The position numbers and the translations under genes are program-made. Below are positions 18,441 through 26,003 of a stretch of 64,000 bases of DNA, one piece after another (position 1 is the stretch's first letter; each line of letters begins with the position of its first letter). The stretch spans positions 305,993-369,992 of the forward strand of contig NZ_JALLIY010000006.1 in the NCBI RefSeq assembly GCF_023242315.1. Direction: 5' to 3'. The stretch is from Pseudomonas sp. MWU13-2105. Lineage in GTDB: Bacteria; Pseudomonadota; Gammaproteobacteria; Pseudomonadales; Pseudomonadaceae. The notes beneath the pieces are model-generated. The model was not told where the DNA came from and made no database searches. It worked only from the letters and a program-made list of their open reading frames with translations.

Positions 18441-19643
18441 ATGTCCGACACCAACGTTACACACAAACCTTTGAGTTCTGCCCTGATCCTGCTGATGTCG
18501 ATCGCCACCGGCCTCGCGGTTGCCAGTAACTATTACGCCCAGCCGCTGCTACACACCATTGCCCAGCACCTCGGCCTGAGCACCGGCACCGCCGGCACCA
18601 TCGTTATCACCGCGCAACTGAGCTACGGCGCCGGGTTGTTGTTGCTGGTGCCGCTGGGGGACCTGTTCGAACAACGCCGGCTGATTTTCATCATGACCCT
18701 GCTCAGCGCCCTCGGCCTGTTGATCAGCGCGTTCTCGCCGAGCCTGCCCTGGCTGCTGTTCGGCACCGCGCTGGCCGGCCTGTTCTCGGTGGTGGCCCAG
18801 GTACTGGTGCCGATGGCCGCCAGCCTGACCGCGCCGGAACAGCGCGGGCGGGTGGTCGGCACGCTGATGAGCGGCTTGCTGCTGGGCATTCTCCTGGCGC
18901 GCACGGCGGCGGGCCTGCTGTCTGACATTGGCGACTGGCGCAGCATCTACCTGCTGGCCGCCGGCCTGATGTTCATCTGTGCTTTTGCCTTGCTACGCGC
19001 CCTGCCGGAAAATCACCAGCATGCCGGGCTGAGCTACCCGGCCCTGCTCGGCTCGGTGTTCCGCCTGTTCGTCGAGGAGCCGGTGCTGCGGCTACGCGCG
19101 GTCATGGGCCTGTTGACCTTCTGCCTGTTCGCGTTGTTCTGGACGCCCCTGGCCTTCCTGCTGGCAAGCCCGCCCTATGGTTATTCGGATGGGGTCATCG
19201 GCCTGTTCGGCCTGGCTGGCGCCGTCGGGGCCATGGCGGCCAACCTGGGGGGACGCATGGCCGATCGCGGCAAGGGCGAACTCGCCACCACCCTCGGCCT
19301 GCTGGCGTTGCTGTTGTCATGGCTGCCGCTGGGCTTTGCCGGGCATTCGCTGGCGGCCTTGCTGATTGGCGTGCTGGTGCTGGACTTCGCCGTGCAACTG
19401 ATTCACGTCAGCAACCAGAACGCCGTGTTCAAGATCCGGCCCCAGGCGCGCAATCGCCTGAATGCCGGCTATATCACCTGCTACTTCATCGGCGGCGCGC
19501 TGGGTTCGCTGCTTGGGGCACAGCTGTACGGGCCCCATGGCTGGAACGGCATCGTCACTGCCGGCGCTTTGATTTCCGCCCTGGCGCTGGGGATCTGGGT
19601 GGTGGTGCAGCGCCGCAGCGGACTGTCGGTGTCGGCCGCCTGA
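18441..19643 (+). CDS. Major facilitator superfamily exporter
   Basis: A 400-residue protein with about 12 membrane helices. SNYYAQPLL at the end of the first helix and GDLFEQRRL in loop 2-3 are typical of the YnfM/Bcr-type drug:proton antiporter branch (DHA). The start at 18441 was chosen over a GTG ten codons upstream; neither has a perfect ribosome site. The helix-8 to -10 loop carries GGRMADRGKGE, the second copy of the loop motif expected from the internal duplication. It is divergent from a LysR gene that probably controls it. The substrate is unknown, possibly a drug, arabinose-like sugar or aromatic compound. Confidence 0.92.
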   Translation: MSDTNVTHKPLSSALILLMSIATGLAVASNYYAQPLLHTIAQHLGLSTGTAGTIVITAQLSYGAGLLLLVPLGDLFEQRRLIFIMTLLSALGLLISAFSPSLPWLLFGTALAGLFSVVAQVLVPMAASLTAPEQRGRVVGTLMSGLLLGILLARTAAGLLSDIGDWRSIYLLAAGLMFICAFALLRALPENHQHAGLSYPALLGSVFRLFVEEPVLRLRAVMGLLTFCLFALFWTPLAFLLASPPYGYSDGVIGLFGLAGAVGAMAANLGGRMADRGKGELATTLGLLALLLSWLPLGFAGHSLAALLIGVLVLDFAVQLIHVSNQNAVFKIRPQARNRLNAGYITCYFIGGALGSLLGAQLYGPHGWNGIVTAGALISALALGIWVVVQRRSGLSVSAA

Positions 19644-19655
19644 AAGACAACGCCG

Positions 19656-20357
19656 TCAAACAACGTCCCAGTCAATCGCCGGTAACCCTACCGGGGCCAG
19701 CGGGAAATGCTTGAGCGACTGCACAATCCGATCCGCATGGTGGTATTTCTCCGCCGCCATCGCCGGATCGGGCACCGCCACCGCATACATCCCCGCCGCC
19801 TTGGCCGCCGTCACGCCGAACGGCGAGTCCTCGAACACCAGGCAGTCCTCGGCGGCCACCCCCAGGCGCCTGGCCGCCAGCAGGAAAATATCCGGGGCCG
19901 GCTTGGCTTCGCCGACTTCCGGATCGTCGGCGGTGACAATGGTATCGAACAGCGCAAACCACTCCCGGTGCAAGGTGGTCTTCAACTCGAACGAGCCTCG
20001 CGAGGAACTGGTGCCCACCGCAATCGGAATCCCGTGGGCCGACAGATGCCGGACCAGCGCCTCGGCGCCAGACATGGAACCGGCCTTGGGAAAACGCTCG
20101 CGCATCAGCGGCTCGCGCACCGCCAGGAACTCCTGCGGGCTCAGCGGCAGTTCCATGGCCTCGACCACGTAGCGGGCCAGGTCGCCAGCGCCACGGCCGA
20201 TGATGTTCTGCTTGTGATCCCAGCCGAAGGTCCGCCCATAACGACCGACGATCAACTGCGTCACTTCGGAGTAAATGCCCTCGGTGTCGAGCAGCAAACC
20301 GTCCATATCGAAAATCACCGCCTTTACCGGGCCCAGGGTAGAGAGTGCTGCGCTCAT
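19656..20357 (-). CDS. HAD-superfamily phosphatase / beta-phosphoglucomutase-like hydrolase
   Basis: This 233-residue protein has HAD motif I FDMDGLLLDTEG (residues 15-26, nucleophile D16 and acid D18), motif II at GTSSS (about 116-120), a lysine at motif III (EAKPAPDIF) and motif IV EDSPFGVTAAKAAG. The cap insertion between motifs I and II is of the small helical C1 type. Family members remove phosphate from sugar phosphates or similar metabolites. The ATG at 20357 has GGCGGA upstream. It is convergent with the MFS gene (12 bp between stops). Confidence 0.9.
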   Translation of the reverse strand: MSAALSTLGPVKAVIFDMDGLLLDTEGIYSEVTQLIVGRYGRTFGWDHKQNIIGRGAGDLARYVVEAMELPLSPQEFLAVREPLMRERFPKAGSMSGAEALVRHLSAHGIPIAVGTSSSRGSFELKTTLHREWFALFDTIVTADDPEVGEAKPAPDIFLLAARRLGVAAEDCLVFEDSPFGVTAAKAAGMYAVAVPDPAMAAEKYHHADRIVQSLKHFPLAPVGLPAIDWDVV

Positions 20358-20513
20358 CGTATCCGCCGTATACAGGGTTGAAAGCCTGCTAGCGTCGCAG
20401 AGCCGGGCGATTCTTTCCATCCGCGAGTGAAGTCGCTAGCATGGCCGCAGTATTTTCCAGGCCCGCGGGCCCGCCGACGGCTTGCCGCCCGGCCATCCAA
20501 CAGAGACGCCAGC

Positions 20514-20813
20514 ATGATCGCCAAAGAATCCCGAAACGAGGCCGCCCTCGCCAAGTTCCTCGACGCCCACCCGCACCTGCGCGAAGAAACCCGCGACCTG
20601 AGCCCGAAGGAACAGCAGCAACAGTTCCAATGGGCCTTCGAGGACGAAGCCGAAAACCAGGGGCTCGAACCCTGGGAACTGACCCTGCAGTTGGTGGCCG
20701 AAACCCCTGAGGAGCTCAAGGCCATGCGTCTGGAAGTCCACCGCGAAGTGGCCGAGGCCCTGGGCATGGACTGGGAGGAGTACTGCTCGTTCAACGAAAT
20801 CAGCGAAGACTGA
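20514..20813 (+). CDS. Small acidic conserved protein (DUF6388-like)
   Basis: A 99-residue, strongly charged all-helical protein with no signal peptide. The repeated EEL/HREV patterns and the end LGMDWEEYCSFNEISED recall Pseudomonas DUF6388 proteins, although that assignment is from memory. There is no strong Shine-Dalgarno (GAGACGCCAGC before the ATG). It is separated from the divergent HAD gene by 156 bp. Function unknown. Confidence 0.7.
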   Translation: MIAKESRNEAALAKFLDAHPHLREETRDLSPKEQQQQFQWAFEDEAENQGLEPWELTLQLVAETPEELKAMRLEVHREVAEALGMDWEEYCSFNEISED

Positions 20814-20897
20814 GCCGCTCGTCGCGCCAACGGCACTTGGGCCGACGGTTGGGGACCAATACCAGGCAAGGACTCTTTATCGACAAGGAGACTCACC

Positions 20898-21263
20898 ATG
20901 AATCCGTCCCCCATCGCCAAGCTGGCCCTGGCTGCGCTGCTGTCCTCTCTGTCCCTGACAAGCTTCGCCGCCCAGACCGGCACCGGGCCGACCGATCCGC
21001 TCGAGAGCCCGCAACCGCCACAGGCACCGGGCGGTATCAATCCAGGCAATAATCCGCTGATCAACAACGGCACCCTGCCACCCGGTACCGAGAGCGGCAT
21101 CGACCCCCGGATCCAGGGCAATGACCCAGGGCGCCAAGGCGGCGTCAACACCGACGGCAACGGCCCCATCGGCAATCCCACTCGCAGCCCCCCAGGCGGC
21201 TCCGGCGGTACGGGTAGCGAAAACAAACTTCCGGGCCTGGGCAGCGACTCCCCACAGAAATGA
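20898..21263 (+). CDS. Secreted Gly/Pro/Asn-rich low-complexity protein
   Basis: The product has 121 residues with a clear signal peptide (residues 1-24, cleavage after SFA-A). The mature part is nearly free of hydrophobic residues and is built of Pro-Gly-Asn-Thr runs such as PGGINPGNNPLINNGTLPPG, so it is probably disordered in the periplasm or outside the cell. A strong AAGGAG lies 8 nt before the ATG. It contains no cysteine. Function unknown. Confidence 0.8.
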   Translation: MNPSPIAKLALAALLSSLSLTSFAAQTGTGPTDPLESPQPPQAPGGINPGNNPLINNGTLPPGTESGIDPRIQGNDPGRQGGVNTDGNGPIGNPTRSPPGGSGGTGSENKLPGLGSDSPQK

Positions 21264-21314
21264 CCAGAGAGAAAGGGCGGTTCAAAACCTTGAGCCGGTC
21301 CTCCTGAGGAGCCC

Positions 21315-21602
21315 CTAGAGTTTGGCGGGCATTTGCCCCGCCAGTTGCCCCCCGCTGCCGCCAATGAAAAACGCCTGTTGATTGGCCACCAACTCAGTGC
21401 GCAATTCGCCCACCAGGTTGGAAATAGCCCTGGCGCTGATCAAGCTGAGCGTGGAAATCCCGGTCACCAGCAAGTCCACCCTTCCCGTTTCCGGGTCGAA
21501 GACCTTCACCGTCAGTGAGCTGCCATGGCTCACCGTGCATTGGCAACGAAGGGGTAAAAAGCCGAGTTCAATGATGTTGCGCAGTTCAAGAATGGAAATC
21601 AC
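21315..21602 (-). CDS. DUF1652 family protein
   Basis: This 95-residue protein matches the DUF1652 pattern found mainly in Pseudomonas: ELRxIIExGFLPLxCxC near the start, SLTVKVFDPETGRVDLLVTGIS in the middle and SARAISNLVGELR after it. The start codon is GTG at 21602 with AGGGA upstream; an overlapping ATG is out of frame and stops at once. No signal peptide or membrane helix. It is convergent with the secreted Gly/Pro-rich gene. Function is not known for the family. Confidence 0.88.
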   Translation of the reverse strand: MISILELRNIIELGFLPLRCQCTVSHGSSLTVKVFDPETGRVDLLVTGISTLSLISARAISNLVGELRTELVANQQAFFIGGSGGQLAGQMPAKL

Positions 21603-22002
21603 ATCAATACGTCCCTATAGAGTGATGGAAAAGTAACCGCGCAAGGCAATCCGTACGTTCCTGTCCTTGTCGACGCCAGCAGCCTCGCGCTTCTGGCGCA
21701 GGCCTTCGATAGAGGCCCGGGCGACCATCGTAGCTATTTGACGCCACTTAGTCGCCACCACCAATCGCTTTTACTTGCGTACGCAATTGCTTACAGCGAC
21801 GCCATTATCTCCAGCCTTCCGATGGCGCCCGGGTACTCGCTCAATTGCTCTTGTGATGAGTCATTTCCAGCTTCCTGGCCAGGTCCAGGTGCAGCTTGGG
21901 CTGGGCTTGCCTGGCAAAGGCTTTCAGTTCCGCGCAAGCAGATGACCGGTACAACCGGTATCCTGCCGCCTTGCGCCCACCTGACCCGGTCAATTCCCGG
22001 AC

Positions 22003-22028
22003 AAAAAAAAGCCCGCGGGAGGGCGGGC
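22003..22028 (-). terminator. Rho-independent terminator without an upstream gene
   Basis: On the minus strand a GCCCGC/GCGGGC stem with a short loop is followed by eight T. No minus-strand protein gene ends here; the nearest minus-strand start upstream is over 1.5 kb away and reads away past a plus-strand gene. Confidence 0.75.
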
Positions 22029-22049
22029 AAGGGAAGCTTTTGAACGAGC
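22003..22049 (-). ncRNA. Candidate very short RNA with orphan promoter and terminator
   Basis: On the minus strand a TATAGT -10-like hexamer (22056-22061) is followed by about 20-45 nt and then a textbook terminator. A good -35 at 17 nt is missing. This could be a small RNA or the remains of a lost tRNA unit. Confidence is low without expression data. Confidence 0.3.
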
Positions 22050-22156
22050 GCAAGCACTATAGACATTGTTTGCCCAGCATTTCGTGAAACAATTTTCATG
22101 TTTGCCAGACATCAAAGACCCCGTCCGGGACCGCGGACAGACAGTAAGGAACAGGC

Positions 22157-22651
22157 ATGCTTTGGGTCGTCCTGCTCGGCGGAAAACATCCGCGGGCGAA
22201 AATAGAAGTGCACGATGTGGTCTTTGCGCTGGCCGACAGCCTGGAAGCCACCTACCCGCAACTGCGCCAGGAGTGGTTCGGCAGCCCGGCTGGCCTGCAC
22301 ATCGATGCCTGGATGCAGGTCGATGGCGTCGATGGTTGGAAAGTCCAACTGAGCAACCTGGCGCCCGCCCCCGGCTCACCGCGCCTGTATTTCATCAACC
22401 TGGGCGGCTACGAAGCCCGGGCCTTCGGTGAAGCGCACCATTACCTGCTGCTGGTGGCCCGTGACAAGGCCGAGGCCAAGCATCTGGGCAAGCGCCGGAT
22501 GCTGGCAGGCTGGGCCCAGGCGCATACCGATGCGCTGCTGGATATCGACGACTGCCTGCCCATCGATCAGGTCGGCGGACGTTATATCGAGCTGGTGGAA
22601 GGTCCGAATCGCGGCGTGGTACAGGGCAATGACTATATTGTCCTGCCCTGA
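22157..22651 (+). CDS. DUF1543 family protein
   Basis: The 164-residue product matches DUF1543: it opens LWVVLLGGKHPRAKIEVHDVVFA and repeats the theme in the second half (YFINLGGYEARAFGEAHHYLLLVA), so it is an internal duplication of a small alpha/beta unit. There are no membrane segments. AAGGAAC precedes the ATG. It is convergent with a LysR gene (17 bp between stops). Function is unknown. Confidence 0.88.
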   Translation: MLWVVLLGGKHPRAKIEVHDVVFALADSLEATYPQLRQEWFGSPAGLHIDAWMQVDGVDGWKVQLSNLAPAPGSPRLYFINLGGYEARAFGEAHHYLLLVARDKAEAKHLGKRRMLAGWAQAHTDALLDIDDCLPIDQVGGRYIELVEGPNRGVVQGNDYIVLP

Positions 22652-22668
22652 ACAGCGGTTGAGACCGA

Positions 22669-23586
22669 TTAACGAAACTCAATGCCCGGGATATCCATTT
22701 CAGGCACGTCGCCCAGGAGAAAGTCGCGAAAGGCCAGGATGCGCTCCTTGCGCAGACTGCTTTTCAGCCAGACCAGGTAGTAGGCCTCTCCCGAACCGAC
22801 GGCGGTCTTGAATGGCAGTCCAAGCAAACCGCCACGGACATCCTCGAGGATCAGGTACAGGTCACCGATCGAGACGCCATGCCCACGCATCGCCGCCGAG
22901 ATCCCCTGGTCCAGGGTACTGAACAGCTTGCCGCGCTCCACCCTGGCCTGCCCTTCCCAGCCCATCCCCGCCAACCAGCGCCGCCAGTCGCGCCGGTCCG
23001 TCGATGAGTGAATCAATTCGTGCTGCTCCAGGGTGTCGAGACTCCACGGCCCCGCTCCCAGAAGCTGACTCGAGCAAATCGGAATCAGCCATTCATCGAA
23101 GAGCTTGCAGCACTCGACCTGGGCCCCAAAACGCCCGTCGCCCAGCAGAATCGCACAGTCGTAGGGTTCGGTGTGGAGGTCCACGGTGTCGATATCCATC
23201 CACACACTGGACAGTTGCACCGGCAAGTCGGGATTGACCTGCTTGAGATTTTCCAGTGACTGCAACAGCCAGCGCATGGTCAGGCTGGACGGCGCCTTCA
23301 GCCGTAGTTGCTCGGCATTCGCGCGAAAAGGCAGGCAGGCCTCCTCGATCACCTTGAACCCGGTTTTCAAGCCATGGGCCAAGCGCTGCCCGGCTTCGGT
23401 CAATTGCAGTTTCGGACCGTTGCGCTCGAACAGCTGACAGCCGAACAGCGCCTCCAGATTGCGAATATGCCGACTGATGGCGCTCTGGGTCAGCGACAGC
23501 TCCTCGGCGGCGCGGGTAAACGAACTGGAGCGAGCCGCCACCTCGAAGGCACGCAGGGCATAGAGCGGCGGGATACGTTCGGCCAT
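22669..23586 (-). CDS. GcvA-like LysR-family regulator
   Basis: A 305-residue regulator of the GcvA/AmpR type, shown by the opening RIPPLYALRAFEVAARSSSFTRAAEELSLTQSAISRHI, with the helix-turn-helix at about 22-42. A type-2 periplasmic-binding domain follows. A perfect 31-bp palindrome lies 7 bp upstream of its start, in the gap to the divergent LysE-type exporter at 23702, so it likely controls that exporter and itself. Typical inducers are amino acids or related small molecules; this one is unknown. Confidence 0.92.
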   Translation of the reverse strand: MAERIPPLYALRAFEVAARSSSFTRAAEELSLTQSAISRHIRNLEALFGCQLFERNGPKLQLTEAGQRLAHGLKTGFKVIEEACLPFRANAEQLRLKAPSSLTMRWLLQSLENLKQVNPDLPVQLSSVWMDIDTVDLHTEPYDCAILLGDGRFGAQVECCKLFDEWLIPICSSQLLGAGPWSLDTLEQHELIHSSTDRRDWRRWLAGMGWEGQARVERGKLFSTLDQGISAAMRGHGVSIGDLYLILEDVRGGLLGLPFKTAVGSGEAYYLVWLKSSLRKERILAFRDFLLGDVPEMDIPGIEFR

Positions 23587-23592
23587 GGTTGC

Positions 23593-23623
23593 GCCTCACT
23601 ATGATTAATAATCATAGTGAGGC
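23593..23623. promoter_or_regulatory. Perfect 31-bp palindrome, probable LysR operator
   Basis: GCCTCACTATGATTA is followed by one A and then its exact 15-base reverse complement. It sits 7-37 bp upstream of the LysR start and about 80 bp upstream of the exporter start. The core ATGATTA-A-TAATCAT fits the LysR T-N11-A pattern. There is no T-run, so it is not a terminator. Confidence 0.75.
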
Positions 23624-23701
23624 ACAGATTTATCCATTTTTCAAACACGCGGCGCGCCCTCAGGCTTGGCGGACTCGATTCTCCCGTGCAGGCACCTCCC
23701 G

Positions 23702-24337
23702 ATGAACCTCTCCTTGCTACTGCTGTACCTGCTCAGTATTTCCCTGCTGATCGTGACACCCGGCCCGGTGGTCGCGCTGCTGGTCAACACCAGCCTGGGC
23801 GCGGGCAGCGGCCGGGCATTGCGGACGATGCTCGGGACCAATGGGGCGTCGCTGGTGTTGGCGTTGCTCGCGGCGCTGATCCTCGGCGGCGGCCTTTCGC
23901 TCAACCTGCAACTGATCAATCTCGTCAGCCTGGCCGGCTGCCTGTTTATCGGTTATCTGGGGGTTAAAAGCCTCCAGGAAGCCCTCTCGGCACCTGTCGA
24001 CGATAGTCTGCAAGCCATCAGGAACGAACGGCGCACCGGGTTCGTCAACGGATTCCTGGTGGGTATTTCCAACCCCAAGGAGATCATTTTTTTCGTCTCG
24101 TTCTTCCCCCAGTTCATCCAGGTCACGCCGTCCTTCGGCCATAGCGTGGCGTTGCTCGCGGTGCTCTGGGCGGTGATCGACCTGGCGGTCATGACCTTCT
24201 ACATCCTCCTCGCCCGCCAGGCCTTCGCGGTCCGGCACCAGGCGAAGATCACCTTCGCTTCCGGCATCCTGTTGCTGCTGATGGCGATATTCGGGGTGCA
24301 GTACGCCGCCCGGGCAATACTCGCGAGCCTGAATTGA
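23702..24337 (+). CDS. LysE/RhtB-family amino-acid exporter
   Basis: This 211-residue protein has about six membrane helices. The family signature TPGPVVALLVNTSLGAGSGRAL appears in helix 1 and the following loop, and NGFLVGISNPKEIIFFVSFFPQF in the middle. The RhtB branch exports homoserine, threonine, leucine or similar amino acids by proton exchange. The ATG at 23702 is preferred over one 12 codons upstream because the protein then begins at the usual membrane helix. It is divergent from a LysR gene with a palindromic operator. The exact substrate cannot be told. Confidence 0.92.
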   Translation: MNLSLLLLYLLSISLLIVTPGPVVALLVNTSLGAGSGRALRTMLGTNGASLVLALLAALILGGGLSLNLQLINLVSLAGCLFIGYLGVKSLQEALSAPVDDSLQAIRNERRTGFVNGFLVGISNPKEIIFFVSFFPQFIQVTPSFGHSVALLAVLWAVIDLAVMTFYILLARQAFAVRHQAKITFASGILLLLMAIFGVQYAARAILASLN

Positions 24338-24433
24338 ACCGCGTATTTTAGTCATAATTCGGTCAATCAATGATGATTAGCGGCGCGCCGCCGTTCTGCT
24401 AGGGTCTTTTACCTGGATCAGGGAGTGCGGCGA

Positions 24434-25393
24434 ATGAGCGAATTCGAACAACGGGTCTTGTCGGTCAATGGGATCGAACTGAGCGTGCATATCTCGGGGC
24501 CGCTCGATGGCAGGCCGGTGTGGCTGCTCCACGGTTTCCCGGAGTGCTGGCATTCCTGGCGTAAACAGGTGCCGGCGCTGGTGCGGACGGGTTATCGGGT
24601 GTTTGTCCCGGAGATGCGCGGCTATGGGCGCAGCAGCGCTCCCGCCGATGTCGGCGCCTATGACCTGCTGACCCTCTGCGCCGATATCCAGGCGGCCATG
24701 GATACCTTCGGCCACCAGCAAGCCTGCATCGTCGGCCACGACTGGGGCGCGCCGGTGGCCTGGCACCTGGCGCTACTGGAGCCGCAGCGGGTCAAGGCGC
24801 TGGTCACCTTGTCGGTGCCCTTTGGCGGACGCCCCAAGCGCCCGGCGACCGAGCTGATGCGCGAGCACTATGCCGAGCGCTTCAACTACATCCTCTATTT
24901 CCAGGAACCGGGCGTGGCCGAACGCGAGCTGGACGCGGATATCGACCGGACCTTGCGAGCGTTCATGGGCGACACCGAGGTCTTCCTGCAAACCAAGGCG
25001 GCGGATGCGCGCTTGTTTGACGGTGTGGACGTGGCCGCGGAGCTGCCCGATTGGTGTGCGCCAGAGGATTACCAGATCTACCGGCAGACTTTTGCCGGCC
25101 AGGGCTTTCGCGGCGCACTGAACTGGTATCGCAATTTCGAACGCAGCTGGCGGCGCACGGAGTTCCTGGCCGCGGCGCAGGTCCGGCAACCGACGTTGTT
25201 CCTGATCGGCGATCGCGACCCGGTAGGTGTGCTGGAAGCACACACGATCAAGCGCATGCCGGGGCTGGTGCCGCAACTGGAACAACAAGTGATCGCGGAT
25301 TGCGGGCACTGGATACAGAGCGAGAAAGCCGAGGCCGTGAATGCGGCGATGCTCGACTTTCTCGGGCGGGTTTATGCCGAGGGTGCCGGATAG
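24434..25393 (+). CDS. Alpha/beta hydrolase, epoxide-hydrolase-like
   Basis: This 319-residue enzyme has the oxyanion motif HGFPE, the nucleophile elbow GHDWG with D103, a helical cap, an acid in IGDRDPVG and the catalytic H292 in CGHW. Aspartate in place of serine as nucleophile indicates an epoxide hydrolase or haloalkane dehalogenase; HGFPECWHSWR and the tyrosines in the cap (EHYAERFNYILYFQEPG) favour epoxide hydrolase. GGGAG precedes the ATG at 24434 by 8 nt. A decayed MFS gene is antisense at its 3' end. Confidence 0.88.
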   Translation: MSEFEQRVLSVNGIELSVHISGPLDGRPVWLLHGFPECWHSWRKQVPALVRTGYRVFVPEMRGYGRSSAPADVGAYDLLTLCADIQAAMDTFGHQQACIVGHDWGAPVAWHLALLEPQRVKALVTLSVPFGGRPKRPATELMREHYAERFNYILYFQEPGVAERELDADIDRTLRAFMGDTEVFLQTKAADARLFDGVDVAAELPDWCAPEDYQIYRQTFAGQGFRGALNWYRNFERSWRRTEFLAAAQVRQPTLFLIGDRDPVGVLEAHTIKRMPGLVPQLEQQVIADCGHWIQSEKAEAVNAAMLDFLGRVYAEGAG

Positions 25394-25759
25394 AGGGAGA
25401 TGCAACCACCATTGGCCACGCCGAAACACACGGCGAACAGCGCCGCGGCTTCGGCCAGGCGCATGCCGCCGCTCGCCACAGGATCTCCGGCGCTCGCGGC
25501 AGAGGCCGCGAGACCGTCCGGAAAAAGGCCCAGCTCCTGAGTAACAGATGAGGGCCGTCAGTGAAAACACCAATGCCACGGAAAAACGCCCTACCGCGAA
25601 GTTCGACTGGATCTGCGAAAAAAACGCCCCGAAGGAGTAGGCCCCGCCAAAGATCAGTGCCAGCAACACATGCGCCGCGAACACGACATACCATCCGGGA
25701 ATACCTTGGTTTTCATCACAGCTGCTCTCGGATCCTGCTTGTGGTTGAGGGGGCAACAT
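25371..25759 (-). pseudogene. MFS transporter remnant
   Basis: Starting at the ATG at 25759, the frame reads an N-terminal MFS segment (GIPGWYVVFAAHVLLALIFGGAYSFGAFFSQIQSNFAVGRFSVALVFSLTALICY is split here by description: first helix near residues 24-44, second near 60-80). After GAGPF the frame is lost. A different minus-strand frame then gives AEAAALFAVCFGVANGGCIS, another MFS helix, before a stop inside the epoxide hydrolase gene. About 300 residues of a normal transporter are absent. This is a frameshifted, C-terminally deleted relic, probably of an oxalate/formate-antiporter-like gene. Confidence 0.7.
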
Positions 25760-26003
25760 CCACTTCAGGTCCGGATGATTACCGCACACTCTTGTATATA
25801 CATAGATATATAACCTTGTAGCCAACCGGTATCCGAGCGCATCAAAAAAGCGCAAAATATAAATACAAACCATTGAATTCAATATAAAAAATACGGAAAG
25901 GAAGACTCGCTCGAATTCTCCTGATCGCGCTGCACCGAATTCTTTTTCAACACGACGATACATTCAGTAACAGGCTGTCTAGGCTTTGCACAACGTCGTT
26001 CGA

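Larger units (their letters stand above)
21603..22156. other. Intergenic stretch, 554 bp, no protein gene seen
   Basis: No reading frame here has a ribosome site or family resemblance. The only structured element is the minus-strand terminator and possible short transcript at 22003-22061. The 5' half is likely leader for the DUF1652 gene, and the last 30 bp carry the AAGGAAC ribosome site of the DUF1543 gene. Confidence 0.6.
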
